The notes under the pieces are model-generated. The model was given only the letters and a program-made list of their open reading frames with translations. It was not told the DNA's origin and ran no database searches. A stretch of DNA of 64,000 nucleotides from Streptococcus cristatus (GTDB lineage Bacteria > Bacillota > Bacilli > Lactobacillales > Streptococcaceae): assembly GCF_003943815.1 (NCBI RefSeq), contig NZ_RJNA01000003.1, positions 68,444 through 132,443 of the forward strand. The letters run 5' to 3'. Both the position numbers and the translations under genes were made by a program. This document shows, piece by piece, positions 27,615 through 36,635 of the stretch. How positions within the stretch are numbered: position 1 is the first letter of the stretch; each line of letters starts with the position of its first letter.

Positions 27615-28220
27615 ATGACGCTTGACAATAAACTGGGGCTGACAGATTCGCTTGAACTAGCCAAGGTGGAAGAAAAAATCAGTAAGACCCGAGCGAAAGA
27701 GCTTTTTGAAGAGAAGCTTCTGGACGATAAGGCAGCTGGCACCTATGCGACTCTGGCCTTTATTCATGGCTTCTTGTTTGAAGAGCTCTATGACTTCGCT
27801 GGTCAGATCCGGACAGTCAATCTCGCAAAAGGAAATTTTCGCTTTGCGCCTGTCATGTATCTAGCAGCTTCCTTGGAAAATATAGACCGCATGCCTCAGC
27901 AGAACTTTGATCAGATTGTCGAAAAGTATGTGGAGCTAAATATTGCCCACCCTTTCCGCGAGGGGAATGGTAGGAGCATGAGGCTTTGGCTGGATCACCT
28001 ACTCAAGGCTGAGCTGGGGCAAGTCGTGGACTGGTCACACGTGGACAAGGAAGATTACCTCCTAGCTATGGAGCGTAGCCCCATTCGAGACACAGAAATC
28101 AAGCATGTCCTCAAGCTAGCCCTCACCAAGGACATTCATAACCGCAACCTCTACATGAAGGGCGTAGACCATAGTTACTACTATGAAGGCTATAGTCTAT
28201 ATAAAGCTGAGGAGTTATGA
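27615..28220 (+). CDS. Fic-domain protein
   Basis: Fic proteins transfer AMP or related groups from nucleotides to protein hydroxyls. The 201-residue product has the complete active-site motif HPFREGNGRS (His112). Upstream is the flap-like segment around LYDFAGQIRTVNLAKGNFRFAP, typical of the fold. I chose the ATG at 27615 because AAAGGAG lies between it and the earlier in-frame ATG at 27597. I see no inhibitory (S/T)xxxE(G/N) helix in the N-terminus and no small antitoxin gene just upstream, so how it is held inactive is unclear. Confidence 0.85.
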   Translation: MTLDNKLGLTDSLELAKVEEKISKTRAKELFEEKLLDDKAAGTYATLAFIHGFLFEELYDFAGQIRTVNLAKGNFRFAPVMYLAASLENIDRMPQQNFDQIVEKYVELNIAHPFREGNGRSMRLWLDHLLKAELGQVVDWSHVDKEDYLLAMERSPIRDTEIKHVLKLALTKDIHNRNLYMKGVDHSYYYEGYSLYKAEEL

Positions 28221-28249
28221 GGTAAGAAAGTTGGCAGAGGAGTATTTAG

Positions 28250-28786
28250 ATGACTATTTTTGAAACAGACTGTCTCATTATACGGGACTTGCAGGAATCT
28301 GATTTGCCGGCTTTGATCGCTATGAATCAGGATCCGGAGGTCATGCAGTATTTCCCAAAGCCATATAGTCAAGCGGAGTCCTTGCGGCTTTATCAGGGCA
28401 TTCAAGATGAAGTTAAGGCTTATGGATACAGTCTTTGGGCTGTTGAAGAAAAGGACAGTCAGGAGTTTGTCGGCTTGGTAGGTCTGCACCATTCGGATTT
28501 ACGGATTTTTGCTGGAAAAGAAACTGTAGAAATCGGCTGGCGTCTGCGAAAAGAGTTTTGGAATCGTGGTTATGCGACGGAGGCTGCCCAAGCCTGTCTA
28601 GACTTCGCTTTCCAGCAAGCTGGCTTGTCAGAAGTTTACTCTTTTACATCCTTGCTCAATCTCCCTTCGCAAAAAGTCATGCAAAAGCTAGGCATGGAAT
28701 TTGTCAAAGAATTCGATAATGAAAAAGTTCCAGCAGACAGCCCCCTTTATAGACATACCCTCTACAGAATCAAGAATCTCCACTAA
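28250..28786 (+). CDS. RimJ/RimL-type GNAT acetyltransferase
   Basis: A 178-residue GNAT of the ribosomal-protein acetyltransferase group: FETDCLIIRDLQESDLPAL at the start, the EIGWRLRKEFWNRGYATEAA motif with the acetyl-CoA loop, and LNLPSQKVMQKLGMEFV near the end. The target could be a small molecule or protein. It follows the Fic gene by 29 bases and may be co-transcribed. AGAGGAG lies upstream. Confidence 0.82.
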   Translation: MTIFETDCLIIRDLQESDLPALIAMNQDPEVMQYFPKPYSQAESLRLYQGIQDEVKAYGYSLWAVEEKDSQEFVGLVGLHHSDLRIFAGKETVEIGWRLRKEFWNRGYATEAAQACLDFAFQQAGLSEVYSFTSLLNLPSQKVMQKLGMEFVKEFDNEKVPADSPLYRHTLYRIKNLH

Positions 28787-28802
28787 AAAGGCAGGTATTC
28801 CC

Positions 28803-29621
28803 ATGAGAACTGAACCCGAGATGTTTGATGTGATTTTGCAAACCGCAAAAGTGCTACAAGTCAATGCTGTCGCCATGTCCGGCTCACGGACAAATCCAAA
28901 GGCTCCCAAGGATGAGTTTCAAGACTATGATGTGGTCTACATTGTGGAGGATTTGGATGGTCTGGTGGCCGACCTTGCTTGGTTGGAAGGGTTTAGCAAG
29001 CGCATCATCGAGCAGCATAACGTGCTTGACCATCGCCGCCTCTATCTCATGCTCTTTGAAGATGGCAATCGGATAGATTTGACCCTTTGTCCTAAGGAGC
29101 ACATCAAAGAGTGGGTGGATAGCGAAGCGGATTTCACGGTGCTGGATGATCCGCAGGGACTCTTTGCTCCTTATGCACCGACATCCAAGCGCTATTGGAC
29201 AGCACTAGCCAGTGCGACTGACTTTGACAAATCCTGCAATGAATTCTGGTGGGTGTCAGCTTATGTGGTAAAGGGCATTCATCGGAACCACCTGGTCTAT
29301 GCAACAGATCATCTGTATGGAATCTGTCAGCAAGAATTGCTCAAGCTTTTAGCTTGGCAAGTAGCAGCAGATAAGGGGACGGTCGATGTTGGCAAGAACT
29401 ACAAGTACCTCTTTCAGTATTTGCCTGCCGAGAAAGAGAAAGAATTTGCAGCCTTGCTTGACTTTTCTGATCAGAAAAGCTTCACCAAGTCTTTCTTAGC
29501 TACCATGCACTTTTTCCACAAGGAAGCACAAGCCTTCTCTCTCAAAACCGGCTTCCACTATGACAATGAAACTGCAGAGAAGATGATTGAGTATGCTGAG
29601 GCAAGACTTCCCAATCACTGA
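28803..29621 (+). CDS. AadE/AadK-like aminoglycoside 6-adenylyltransferase homologue
   Basis: A 272-residue nucleotidyltransferase. The N-terminal active-site motif is MSGSRTNPKAPKDEFQDYD (GSR then DYD), followed by DGNRIDLTLCP with the third acidic residue, and a helical C-terminal domain with NEFWWVSAYVVKGI. This is the ANT(6) streptomycin-modifying family, though many chromosomal homologues confer no resistance. The ATG at 28803 is preferred over a long overlap with the preceding GNAT. It is the last gene of the accessory block before parC. Confidence 0.8.
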   Translation: MRTEPEMFDVILQTAKVLQVNAVAMSGSRTNPKAPKDEFQDYDVVYIVEDLDGLVADLAWLEGFSKRIIEQHNVLDHRRLYLMLFEDGNRIDLTLCPKEHIKEWVDSEADFTVLDDPQGLFAPYAPTSKRYWTALASATDFDKSCNEFWWVSAYVVKGIHRNHLVYATDHLYGICQQELLKLLAWQVAADKGTVDVGKNYKYLFQYLPAEKEKEFAALLDFSDQKSFTKSFLATMHFFHKEAQAFSLKTGFHYDNETAEKMIEYAEARLPNH

Positions 29622-29806
29622 CTAAATAAAGAACGTAATTTAAAACATTAAACTACAGAAAGGATAGTTTGGTTACTTATAGTAACTGAACACGGGACTG
29701 ATTTCTTAGGAAAAAAGATAAATCGCTTGGTGTTCATCGAACCCTGCATCGATTTCCTATTTTTCTACAGAAATTTTCGGCTTGCCGAAACGTCCCTTTG
29801 TATCTT

Positions 29807-32257
29807 ATGAGTAACATTCAAAACATGTCCCTTGAGGACATCATGGGAGAGCGCTTTGGTCGCTACTCCAAATACATTATTCAAGAGCGGGCCTTGCCGG
29901 ACATTCGCGATGGCTTGAAGCCTGTTCAGCGCCGTATTCTTTATTCGATGAACAAGGACGGCAACACCTTTGACAAGGGCTACCGCAAGTCTGCCAAGTC
30001 TGTCGGGAACATCATGGGGAATTTCCACCCCCACGGTGACAGCTCCATCTACGATGCCATGGTCCGTATGTCTCAGGACTGGAAAAACCGCGAGATTCTC
30101 GTTGAGATGCACGGTAACAACGGTTCCATGGACGGTGATCCACCGGCGGCTATGCGTTATACTGAGGCGCGGCTGTCTGAGATGGCTGGCTATCTTTTGC
30201 AGGATATCGAGAAAGATACCGTTCCTTTTGCTTGGAACTTTGACGATACCGAGAAGGAGCCGACCGTTCTGCCGGCAGCCTTTCCTAATCTTTTGGTCAA
30301 TGGAGCAACTGGGATTTCCGCTGGTTATGCGACTGATATTCCACCTCATAATCTAGCCGAAGTCATTGACGCGGTTATCTATATGATTGATCATCCGTCT
30401 GCCAAGGTGGACAAACTCATGGAGTTTCTGCCTGGTCCAGACTTCCCGACAGGAGCTATTGTCCAAGGTCGTGATGAGATCAAGAAAGCCTACGAGACTG
30501 GTAAAGGTCGCGTCGTGGTGCGCTCCAGAACTGAGATTGAAAAGCTGAAGGGCGGTAAAGAGCAAATCGTCATCACCGAGATTCCTTACGAGATTAATAA
30601 AGCGGTCTTGGTCAAGAAGATTGACGATGTGCGGGTCAACAATAAGGTGGCTGGCATTGCTGAGGTGCGGGACGAGTCTGACCGAGACGGTCTTCGCATT
30701 GCCATCGAACTCAAGAAAGACGCCAATACCGAGCTGATTCTCAACTACCTTTTTAAGTACACCGACTTGCAGGTCAATTATAACTTCAACATGGTAGCTA
30801 TTGACAATTTCACGCCGCGTTTGGTGGGGATTGTGCCAATCTTAACCAGCTATATTGCCCACCGCAAGGAGATTATTCTGGCTCGCAGCCGGTTTGACAA
30901 GGCCAAGGCTGAGAAACGGCTCCATATCGTGGAAGGATTGATTCGGGTTATTTCCATCTTGGACGAGGTGATTGCCCTGATTCGTGCTTCCGAAAACAAA
31001 GCAGACGCCAAGGAAAATCTTAAAGTCAGCTATGATTTCACCGAGGAGCAGGCTGAGGCTATCGTCACTCTCCAACTCTACCGTTTGACCAATACAGACG
31101 TAGTGGTTCTGGAAGAGGAAGAAGCAGAGCTCCGCGAGAGGATTGCCATGCTGGCTGCCATTATCGGTGATGAGCGCACCATGTATAACCTCATGAAGCG
31201 GGAGCTCCGCGATGTCAAGAAGAAGTTTGGAAATCCCCGTCTCAGCGAGCTGCAAGATACAGCAAACGCCATCGAGATTGATACAGCTAGTCTGATTGTT
31301 GAGGAAGAGACCTATGTCAGCGTGACTCGTTCTGGTTATATCAAGCGAACCAGTCCGCGTTCTTTTTCTGCTTCAACCCTAGAGGAGATGGGCAAACGTG
31401 ACGATGACCGACTGATTTTTGTTAGCCCAGCCAAGACGACCCAGCATTTGCTGATTTTTACGAGTCTAGGAAATGTCATTTACCGGCCTGTTCATGAGCT
31501 GTCAGACATCCGCTGGAAAGAAATCGGAGAACACCTCAGCCAGACCATCAGCAACTTTGATACCAAAGAAGAGGTTATCTACACAGAGCTGCTGGACAGC
31601 TTTGAGGAGGGGACCTACTTTGCAGCGACCAAGCTGGGCCAAATCAAGCGTGTAGAGCGCAAGGAATTCAGTCCTTGGCGGACCTATAAGTCCAAGTCCC
31701 TTAAGTTTGCTAAACTAAAAAATGAAGACGACCAGGTCATTGCTCTGGCGCCGATTAAGCTGGATGATGTTATGCTCGTGACCAAGAATGGCTATGCTCT
31801 TCGCTTCAATATTGAGGAAGTTCCTGTGATCGGAGCTAAGGCAGCTGGGGTTAAAGCTATCAACCTCAAGAAGGACGATGTCTTAGCAGCAGCCTTTATT
31901 GCCAATACTGACTCGCTTTACATCCTGACTCAGCGCGGTTCGCTCAAGCGTATGGCAGTCGCAGACATTCCTGTTACTAGTCGAGCAAATCGCGGTCTTC
32001 AAGTTCTGAGAGAGCTTAAGACCAAGCCACATCGAGTCTTTGCGGCTGGACCAGTCTATGACGAAGCAGCAGACTTTGACCTCTTTACAACAGAAGCTGA
32101 AGCCAGTGAGGAGCAGATTTTGCAGGTGCTTTCTAATAAAGGAACGGCCTATGAAATCAATCTGGCCGACCTCAGCCTGTCTGAGCGCACCAGCAACGGT
32201 AGCTTCATTTCTGATTCTATTTCAGACGAAGAAGTCTTCTCAGCTTATATCAAGTAA
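29807..32257 (+). CDS. parC: Topoisomerase IV subunit A
   Basis: DNA-cleaving subunit of topoisomerase IV. From the ATG at 29807 the 816-residue protein begins MSNIQNMSLEDIMGERFG as in pneumococcus. The catalytic Tyr lies in AAMRYTEARLS, and the quinolone-determining region HPHGDSSIYD has Ser79 and Asp83, the susceptible residues. The C-terminal beta-pinwheel follows. Neither this ATG nor the TTG at 29798 has a clear Shine-Dalgarno. parE is almost 5 kb upstream, separated by the accessory genes. Confidence 0.96.
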   Translation: MSNIQNMSLEDIMGERFGRYSKYIIQERALPDIRDGLKPVQRRILYSMNKDGNTFDKGYRKSAKSVGNIMGNFHPHGDSSIYDAMVRMSQDWKNREILVEMHGNNGSMDGDPPAAMRYTEARLSEMAGYLLQDIEKDTVPFAWNFDDTEKEPTVLPAAFPNLLVNGATGISAGYATDIPPHNLAEVIDAVIYMIDHPSAKVDKLMEFLPGPDFPTGAIVQGRDEIKKAYETGKGRVVVRSRTEIEKLKGGKEQIVITEIPYEINKAVLVKKIDDVRVNNKVAGIAEVRDESDRDGLRIAIELKKDANTELILNYLFKYTDLQVNYNFNMVAIDNFTPRLVGIVPILTSYIAHRKEIILARSRFDKAKAEKRLHIVEGLIRVISILDEVIALIRASENKADAKENLKVSYDFTEEQAEAIVTLQLYRLTNTDVVVLEEEEAELRERIAMLAAIIGDERTMYNLMKRELRDVKKKFGNPRLSELQDTANAIEIDTASLIVEEETYVSVTRSGYIKRTSPRSFSASTLEEMGKRDDDRLIFVSPAKTTQHLLIFTSLGNVIYRPVHELSDIRWKEIGEHLSQTISNFDTKEEVIYTELLDSFEEGTYFAATKLGQIKRVERKEFSPWRTYKSKSLKFAKLKNEDDQVIALAPIKLDDVMLVTKNGYALRFNIEEVPVIGAKAAGVKAINLKKDDVLAAAFIANTDSLYILTQRGSLKRMAVADIPVTSRANRGLQVLRELKTKPHRVFAAGPVYDEAADFDLFTTEAEASEEQILQVLSNKGTAYEINLADLSLSERTSNGSFISDSISDEEVFSAYIK

Positions 32258-32261
32258 TCAA

Positions 32262-32290
32262 CAAGCCAGTTCATACGAACTGGTTTTTTA
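32262..32290 (+). terminator. Terminator after parC
   Basis: AAGCCAGTTC pairs with GAACTGGTTT across a short loop, followed by TTTT. Confidence 0.85.
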
Positions 32291-32397
32291 AAAAATAAAT
32301 TTTCAGAAAATTGAAAATAATGATTGAATTTTTCAGAAAAAGGTGTACAATAGGGAGTATCTATAAATTGAAAGATAAGGAAAAGAGGAAAGAGACT

Positions 32398-33423
32398 ATG
32401 ACAGTAAATCTTGATTGGGAAAATCTTGGCTTTTCATATATGAAATTGCCCTATCGCTATATCGCTTATTATCGGAATGGTCAGTGGGAGGAAGGCAAGC
32501 TGACAGAGGATGCGACCCTGCATATTTCTGAGTCTTCACCAAGTCTTCACTATGGCCAGCAGGCTTTTGAGGGACTGAAGGCTTATCGTACCAAGGATGG
32601 CAGTATTCAGCTTTTCCGTCCAGATGAAAATGCTAAGCGCCTGCAGCGCACATGCGATCGTCTCTTGATGCCACAAGTTTCAACTGAAATGTTTGTGGAA
32701 GCGTGTAAGGCTGTTGTCCGCGCCAATGAAGAATATGTACCGCCATATGGAACAGGGGGAACTCTTTACCTTCGTCCGCTTTTGATTGGTATCGGAGATA
32801 TCATCGGGGTAAAACCAGCAGAAGAGTATATTTTCACCATTTTCGCTATGCCAGTCGGAAACTACTTCAAGGGTGGTTTGGTTCCAACCAACTTTTTGAT
32901 CCAAGACGAATATGACCGAGCAGCTCCCCACGGTACAGGTGCAGCTAAGGTGGGTGGTAACTACGCAGCTAGTCTCCTACCAGGTAAGATGGCTAAGTCT
33001 CGTAACTTTTCAGATGTTATCTACCTAGATCCGTCAACTCATACCAAAATTGAAGAAGTCGGATCAGCCAACTTTTTTGGGATTACAGCAAACAATGAAT
33101 TTGTGACTCCGCTAAGTCCCTCCATTCTACCGTCCATTACCAAATATTCTTTGCTTTACTTGGCAGAGCACCGCTTGGGCTTGACGCCAATTGAAGGTGA
33201 TGTTCCAATTGATAACTTGGATCGCTTTGTTGAAGCAGGAGCTTGTGGTACGGCAGCAGTTATCTCACCAATTGGAGGAATCCAGCACGGCGATGACTTC
33301 CATGTATTCTATAGCGAGACAGAAGTCGGGCCAGTGACCCGCAGACTCTACGATGAGCTGACTGGTATCCAATTTGGTGATGTGGAAGCCCCAGAAGGTT
33401 GGATTGTCAAAGTAGATGAATAA
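32398..33423 (+). CDS. ilvE: Branched-chain amino acid aminotransferase
   Basis: PLP enzyme of fold type IV that makes or degrades Val, Leu and Ile. From the ATG at 32398 (behind AAAGAGGAAAGAG) it has 341 residues, with SLHYGQQAFEGLKAYR, LYLRPLLIG, the PLP-lysine region GTGAAKVGGNYAAS and the cofactor loop EEVGSANFFGI. An upstream in-frame ATG at 32311 would give an unlikely basic extension. parC-ilvE adjacency is typical of streptococci. Confidence 0.95.
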   Translation: MTVNLDWENLGFSYMKLPYRYIAYYRNGQWEEGKLTEDATLHISESSPSLHYGQQAFEGLKAYRTKDGSIQLFRPDENAKRLQRTCDRLLMPQVSTEMFVEACKAVVRANEEYVPPYGTGGTLYLRPLLIGIGDIIGVKPAEEYIFTIFAMPVGNYFKGGLVPTNFLIQDEYDRAAPHGTGAAKVGGNYAASLLPGKMAKSRNFSDVIYLDPSTHTKIEEVGSANFFGITANNEFVTPLSPSILPSITKYSLLYLAEHRLGLTPIEGDVPIDNLDRFVEAGACGTAAVISPIGGIQHGDDFHVFYSETEVGPVTRRLYDELTGIQFGDVEAPEGWIVKVDE

Positions 33424-33426
33424 CCC

Positions 33427-33450
33427 AAGAGCCCTTTGAGGCTCTTTTTA
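33427..33450 (+). terminator. Terminator after ilvE
   Basis: AAGAGCC pairs with GGCTCTT, followed by TTTA. Confidence 0.8.
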
Positions 33451-33515
33451 TTGAGGAAATCACTTGCCAGCTTTGCTATTTTTGTGTAAAATAGAAACTT
33501 GAAAGAGGTAGAAGA

Positions 33516-33746
33516 ATGAGTAAAAAAGATAAAAAAATTGAGATTCAGATTGCAGATAGTAAGGTGAAGCTTGGCGCTGATCAATTTGATGGCTACACCC
33601 TTTCTATAGGGAAAAAGGTCATTGGCGAGATTGCCGAATTTGACGGTCAATTTGCCATTATCAAAAATGGCAATGTTGAAAGTTTATATAAAAAGCTTGA
33701 AAAAGCAGTGGAAACTTTGATTGAAACCTACAATTTAGGAAAATAA
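33516..33746 (+). CDS. DUF2969 family protein
   Basis: A 76-residue protein found next to ilvE in streptococci as I recall it. It is small and basic at the start (MSKKDKKIEIQIADSK), then has a beta-rich middle (YTLSIGKKVIGEIAEF) and a C-terminal helix (SLYKKLEKAVETLIETYN). The function is unknown. AAAGAGG lies upstream of the ATG. Confidence 0.75.
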   Translation: MSKKDKKIEIQIADSKVKLGADQFDGYTLSIGKKVIGEIAEFDGQFAIIKNGNVESLYKKLEKAVETLIETYNLGK

Positions 33747-33796
33747 GGGCTTGCGCTTTTATTAGATTAATGATATAATTGATATCGTTGATTGTC

Positions 33797-33877
33797 GGAG
33801 AGATAGCGAAGAGGCTAAACGCGGCGGACTGTAAATCCGCTCCTTCGGGTTCGGGGGTTCGAATCCCTCTCTCTCCA
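33797..33877 (+). tRNA. tRNA-Tyr (GTA)
   Basis: An 81-base class II tRNA. GGAGAGA pairs with TCTCTCC in the acceptor stem, the anticodon loop is CTGTAAA with GTA, the variable arm is long (CTCCTTCGGGTTCG), and the T loop is GGTTCGAATCC. CCA is not encoded in full. Confidence 0.97.
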
Positions 33878-33886
33878 TTTCATCAT

Positions 33887-33958
33887 TGGGGTATAGCCAA
33901 GCGGTAAGGCAAGGGACTTTGACTCCCTCATGCGTTGGTTCGAATCCAGCTACCCCAG
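33887..33958 (+). tRNA. tRNA-Gln (TTG)
   Basis: A 72-base tRNA. TGGGGTA pairs with TACCCCA, the anticodon loop is ACTTTGACT with TTG, and the T loop is GGTTCGAATCC. It lies nine bases after tRNA-Tyr, probably on one transcript. Confidence 0.97.
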
Positions 33959-33986
33959 TTCTTAGGTAATATATCAGATAAAGGAT

Positions 33987-34013
33987 AAAATATCGTCGGA
34001 TATTTTATTTCTT
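33987..34013 (+). terminator. Terminator after the tRNA pair
   Basis: AAAATATC pairs with GATATTTT around a GTCG loop, followed by a T-rich tail. Confidence 0.8.
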
Positions 34014-34084
34014 TATAGGGTGGAAAACGGTAAAGATAAATCAATGTCGTTTGCGGGTGCTTAGGAAAATAATTATAAGTATGT

Positions 34085-34099
34085 CAAGTAGTATACTTG
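34085..34099 (+). promoter_or_regulatory. Inverted repeat in the rpsA leader
   Basis: CAAGTA-GTA-TACTTG is a perfect six-base inverted repeat ending 21 bases before the rpsA ATG and seven bases before its GGAGG. In RNA it would be a small hairpin next to the ribosome site, a possible autoregulatory site for S1; that role is inferred. Confidence 0.4.
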
Positions 34100-34120
34100 A
34101 TTGTTGGAGGATTTTTTTAG

Positions 34121-35323
34121 ATGAATGAATTTGAAGATTTGCTAAACAGTGTTAGCCAAGTCGAGCCAGGTGATGTCGTTACTGCTGAAGTATTGACAGT
34201 GGATGCTAACCAAGCTAATGTTGCCATTGCTGGTACTGGTGTTGAAGGGGTTTTGACTCTGCGTGAGTTGACAAATGATCGTGATGCTGACATCAATGAC
34301 TTTGTAAAACCAGGTGACACACTTGAATTGCTTGTTCTTCGTCAAGTAGTAGGTAAAGATACAGATACAGTTACTTACCTAGTATCTAAAAAACGTTTAG
34401 AAGCTCGCAAAGCATGGGACAAATTGGTTGGTCGTGAAGAAGAAGTTGTTACTGTTAAGGGCACTCGTGCTGTTAAAGGTGGACTTTCTGTTGAGTTTGA
34501 AGGACTTCGTGGATTTATTCCAGCTTCAATGCTCGATACTCGTTTCGTTCGCAACACTGAACGTTTTGTAGGTCAAGAATTTGATGCTAAGATCAAAGAA
34601 GTAGATCCAAAAGAAAATCGCTTCATCCTTTCACGTCGTGAAGTTGTAGAAGCAGAAGCTGCAGCAGCGCGTGCAGAAGTATTTGGTAAATTGAATGTTG
34701 GTGATGTTGTGACTGGTAAAGTTGCTCGCATCACAAGCTTCGGTGCTTTCATTGACCTTGGTGGTGTTGATGGTTTGGTTCACTTGACTGAACTTTCTCA
34801 TGAGCGCAACGTTTCACCAAAATCTGTTGTTTCAGTTGGTGACGAAATCGAAGTGAAAGTTCTTGATTTGAACGAAGAAGAAGGCCGTGTGTCACTTTCA
34901 CTTAAAGCTACAACTCCTGGACCATGGGATGGTGTTGAACAAAAACTTGCTGCTGGCGATGTAGTTGAAGGTACAGTAAAACGTTTGACTGACTTCGGTG
35001 CTTTCGTTGAAGTATTGCCAGGTATCGACGGACTTGTTCACATCTCACAAATTTCACACAAACGTGTTGAAAATCCAAAAGATGCTCTTAAAGTTGGTCA
35101 AGAAGTAACTGTTAAAGTTCTTGAAGTGAATGCTGCTGCTGAGCGTGTATCACTTTCTATCAAGGCTCTTGAAGAGCGTCCAGCTCAAGAAGAAGGCCAA
35201 AAAGAAGAAAAACGTCAATCTCGTCCACGTCGTCCACGTCGTCAAGAAAAACGTGACTTCGAGCTTCCAGAAACTCAAACTGGTTTCTCAATGGCTGATC
35301 TTTTCGGTGATATCGAATTGTAA
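34121..35323 (+). CDS. rpsA: 30S ribosomal protein S1 homologue
   Basis: RNA-binding protein that helps ribosomes start on mRNA. The 400-residue form has four S1 OB-fold repeats: the first from [11 protein letters not shown], the second around [13 protein letters not shown], the third at [20 protein letters not shown], the fourth at [21 protein letters not shown] basic linker ([14 protein letters not shown]) and a short acidic tail follow. This is the usual short firmicute type. Codon use is strongly biased as for an abundant protein. GGAGG precedes the ATG. Confidence 0.95.
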   Translation: MNEFEDLLNSVSQVEPGDVVTAEVLTVDANQANVAIAGTGVEGVLTLRELTNDRDADINDFVKPGDTLELLVLRQVVGKDTDTVTYLVSKKRLEARKAWDKLVGREEEVVTVKGTRAVKGGLSVEFEGLRGFIPASMLDTRFVRNTERFVGQEFDAKIKEVDPKENRFILSRREVVEAEAAAARAEVFGKLNVGDVVTGKVARITSFGAFIDLGGVDGLVHLTELSHERNVSPKSVVSVGDEIEVKVLDLNEEEGRVSLSLKATTPGPWDGVEQKLAAGDVVEGTVKRLTDFGAFVEVLPGIDGLVHISQISHKRVENPKDALKVGQEVTVKVLEVNAAAERVSLSIKALEERPAQEEGQKEEKRQSRPRRPRRQEKRDFELPETQTGFSMADLFGDIEL

Positions 35324-35330
35324 TTTACTT

Positions 35331-35362
35331 AAGAAGAGGCTGAGTTTCTCAGCTTCTTTTTT
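35331..35362 (+). terminator. Terminator after rpsA
   Basis: AAGAAGAGGCTGAG pairs with CTCAGCTTCTT, followed by a T-run. Confidence 0.88.
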
Positions 35363-35492
35363 CGTCTTTTCAAGTGGGACTTTGTATCCGAGCCATTTAT
35401 TGCGATACTTGCTCTTTATGCAAATTCAGTTTTATTTAAGAGAAAGATGATAGACTAAATTTCTCGTGCATTCTATGAGAAAGGAGCTTGCC

Positions 35493-36212
35493 ATGAAGTT
35501 TATTTTCAATTCTATTAGATTTATATTTCGCTTGATTTGGCGGCTCATCTGGGGGCTTATTTGGTCTGTGGCACTCAGTTTCCTTGTTCTTGTAGGTGTT
35601 TTTTATTTTACTACTTCGACAGAGATGGGGGCGGAGGGATTATCGCAGGCTCTTCGCACTACTGTAACTCAAGTGGATCAATTCTTAACGCATCAAGGAC
35701 TTTCCACTGGTCTTCAGACTCGTGAAGGAATTCAGCCCCATCAGCTGACAGATGAGCATACAGGGACGGGAGCTCGTTGGGCGCAGGCTAGTGCTACGGT
35801 ATATATCGATACCGCTAATGAAACTTTTCGTTCTGCCTATCAGGAGGCCATCGATGCTTGGAATCAGACAGGTGCCTTCACCTTTCAAATCGTCAATGAC
35901 AAGGAAGAAGCGGATATTGTTGCGACGGAGATGAATGACGGCAATGTCAGTGCAGCTGGTGAGGCTGAGTCGCAGACCAATCTCCTAACCAAACGATTTA
36001 CCCATGTGACCGTTCGCCTAAATAGTTACTACTTGCTGGACAGACGCTATGGTTATTCTCATGAGCGGATTGTCAATACAGCAGCTCACGAATTGGGCCA
36101 TGCTATCGGATTAGACCATAATGAGGAGGAATCAGTGATGCAGTCGGCAGGCTCATTTTATAGCATTCAGCCAATAGATATCCAGGCTGTAAAAGACTTG
36201 TATCAATCATAA
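35493..36212 (+). CDS. Membrane-tethered matrixin-like zinc metalloprotease
   Basis: A 239-residue protein. An N-terminal hydrophobic segment (LIWGLIWSVALSFLVLVG) anchors or exports it. The C-terminal domain is a metzincin: the zinc motif HELGHAIGLDH (three His ligands plus catalytic Glu) is followed by a Met-turn, SVMQSAG. The start at 35493 follows AAAGGAG; an earlier in-frame ATG would add nine residues ahead of the membrane segment. The substrate is unknown. The next gene begins four bases downstream and may be functionally linked. Confidence 0.85.
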   Translation: MKFIFNSIRFIFRLIWRLIWGLIWSVALSFLVLVGVFYFTTSTEMGAEGLSQALRTTVTQVDQFLTHQGLSTGLQTREGIQPHQLTDEHTGTGARWAQASATVYIDTANETFRSAYQEAIDAWNQTGAFTFQIVNDKEEADIVATEMNDGNVSAAGEAESQTNLLTKRFTHVTVRLNSYYLLDRRYGYSHERIVNTAAHELGHAIGLDHNEEESVMQSAGSFYSIQPIDIQAVKDLYQS

Positions 36213-36216
36213 AGGC

Positions 36217-36582
36217 ATGCTAAAATCGATTTTTAATATTATTAGAAGCTTCCCAGAGCAAGTTTTCCTCTTTCTTTTTAACTCAGGCATTTTTGCTTGG
36301 CTTTGGAAAAGCGGCAACGATATTGCCAACCATCTAGGCGTAACAGCTGCTTGGGAAACTCATGTTCCAGCCCCGATTCAGGCCTTCTTTGGCGAGAATG
36401 TGGAGACAGTTCAAGGATTTTTCCAGCATTCAGCCATTATGTGGTTGATTGGTTCCATGATTATTCTATGGATTGTTCGTTTTGTCAAAGGGATAATAAA
36501 GCTAAGTCTTTTTGTTTTGATTATTTTGCTGGGCATTTACTTGGTCATGCAAAATCAAGAAGTTCTAGGGAGTTTTCTGTAA
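36217..36582 (+). CDS. Small membrane protein of unknown function
   Basis: A 121-residue protein with a hydrophobic N-terminal segment (EQVFLFLFNSGIFAWLW) and two C-terminal ones (HSAIMWLIGSMIILWIV and LSLFVLIILLGIYLV). I recognise no domain. It begins four bases after the metalloprotease stop with little room for its own ribosome site, so it is probably translated by coupling. Confidence 0.7.
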   Translation: MLKSIFNIIRSFPEQVFLFLFNSGIFAWLWKSGNDIANHLGVTAAWETHVPAPIQAFFGENVETVQGFFQHSAIMWLIGSMIILWIVRFVKGIIKLSLFVLIILLGIYLVMQNQEVLGSFL

Positions 36583-36635
36583 ACTACAAGCAATTTATAG
36601 AAGAAAAAAAACTTATGACATGAAGAGGCTTAATT

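Noticed and set aside
27222-28220. GNAT plus Fic as a toxin-antitoxin pair
   Set aside because: The GNAT has a normal acetyl-CoA motif and lacks any FicA-like inhibitory helix motif; adjacency alone is not evidence.
28803-29621. AadE-like gene as a functional streptomycin resistance gene
   Set aside because: Family membership is clear but chromosomal homologues often do not confer resistance; the sequence alone cannot decide.
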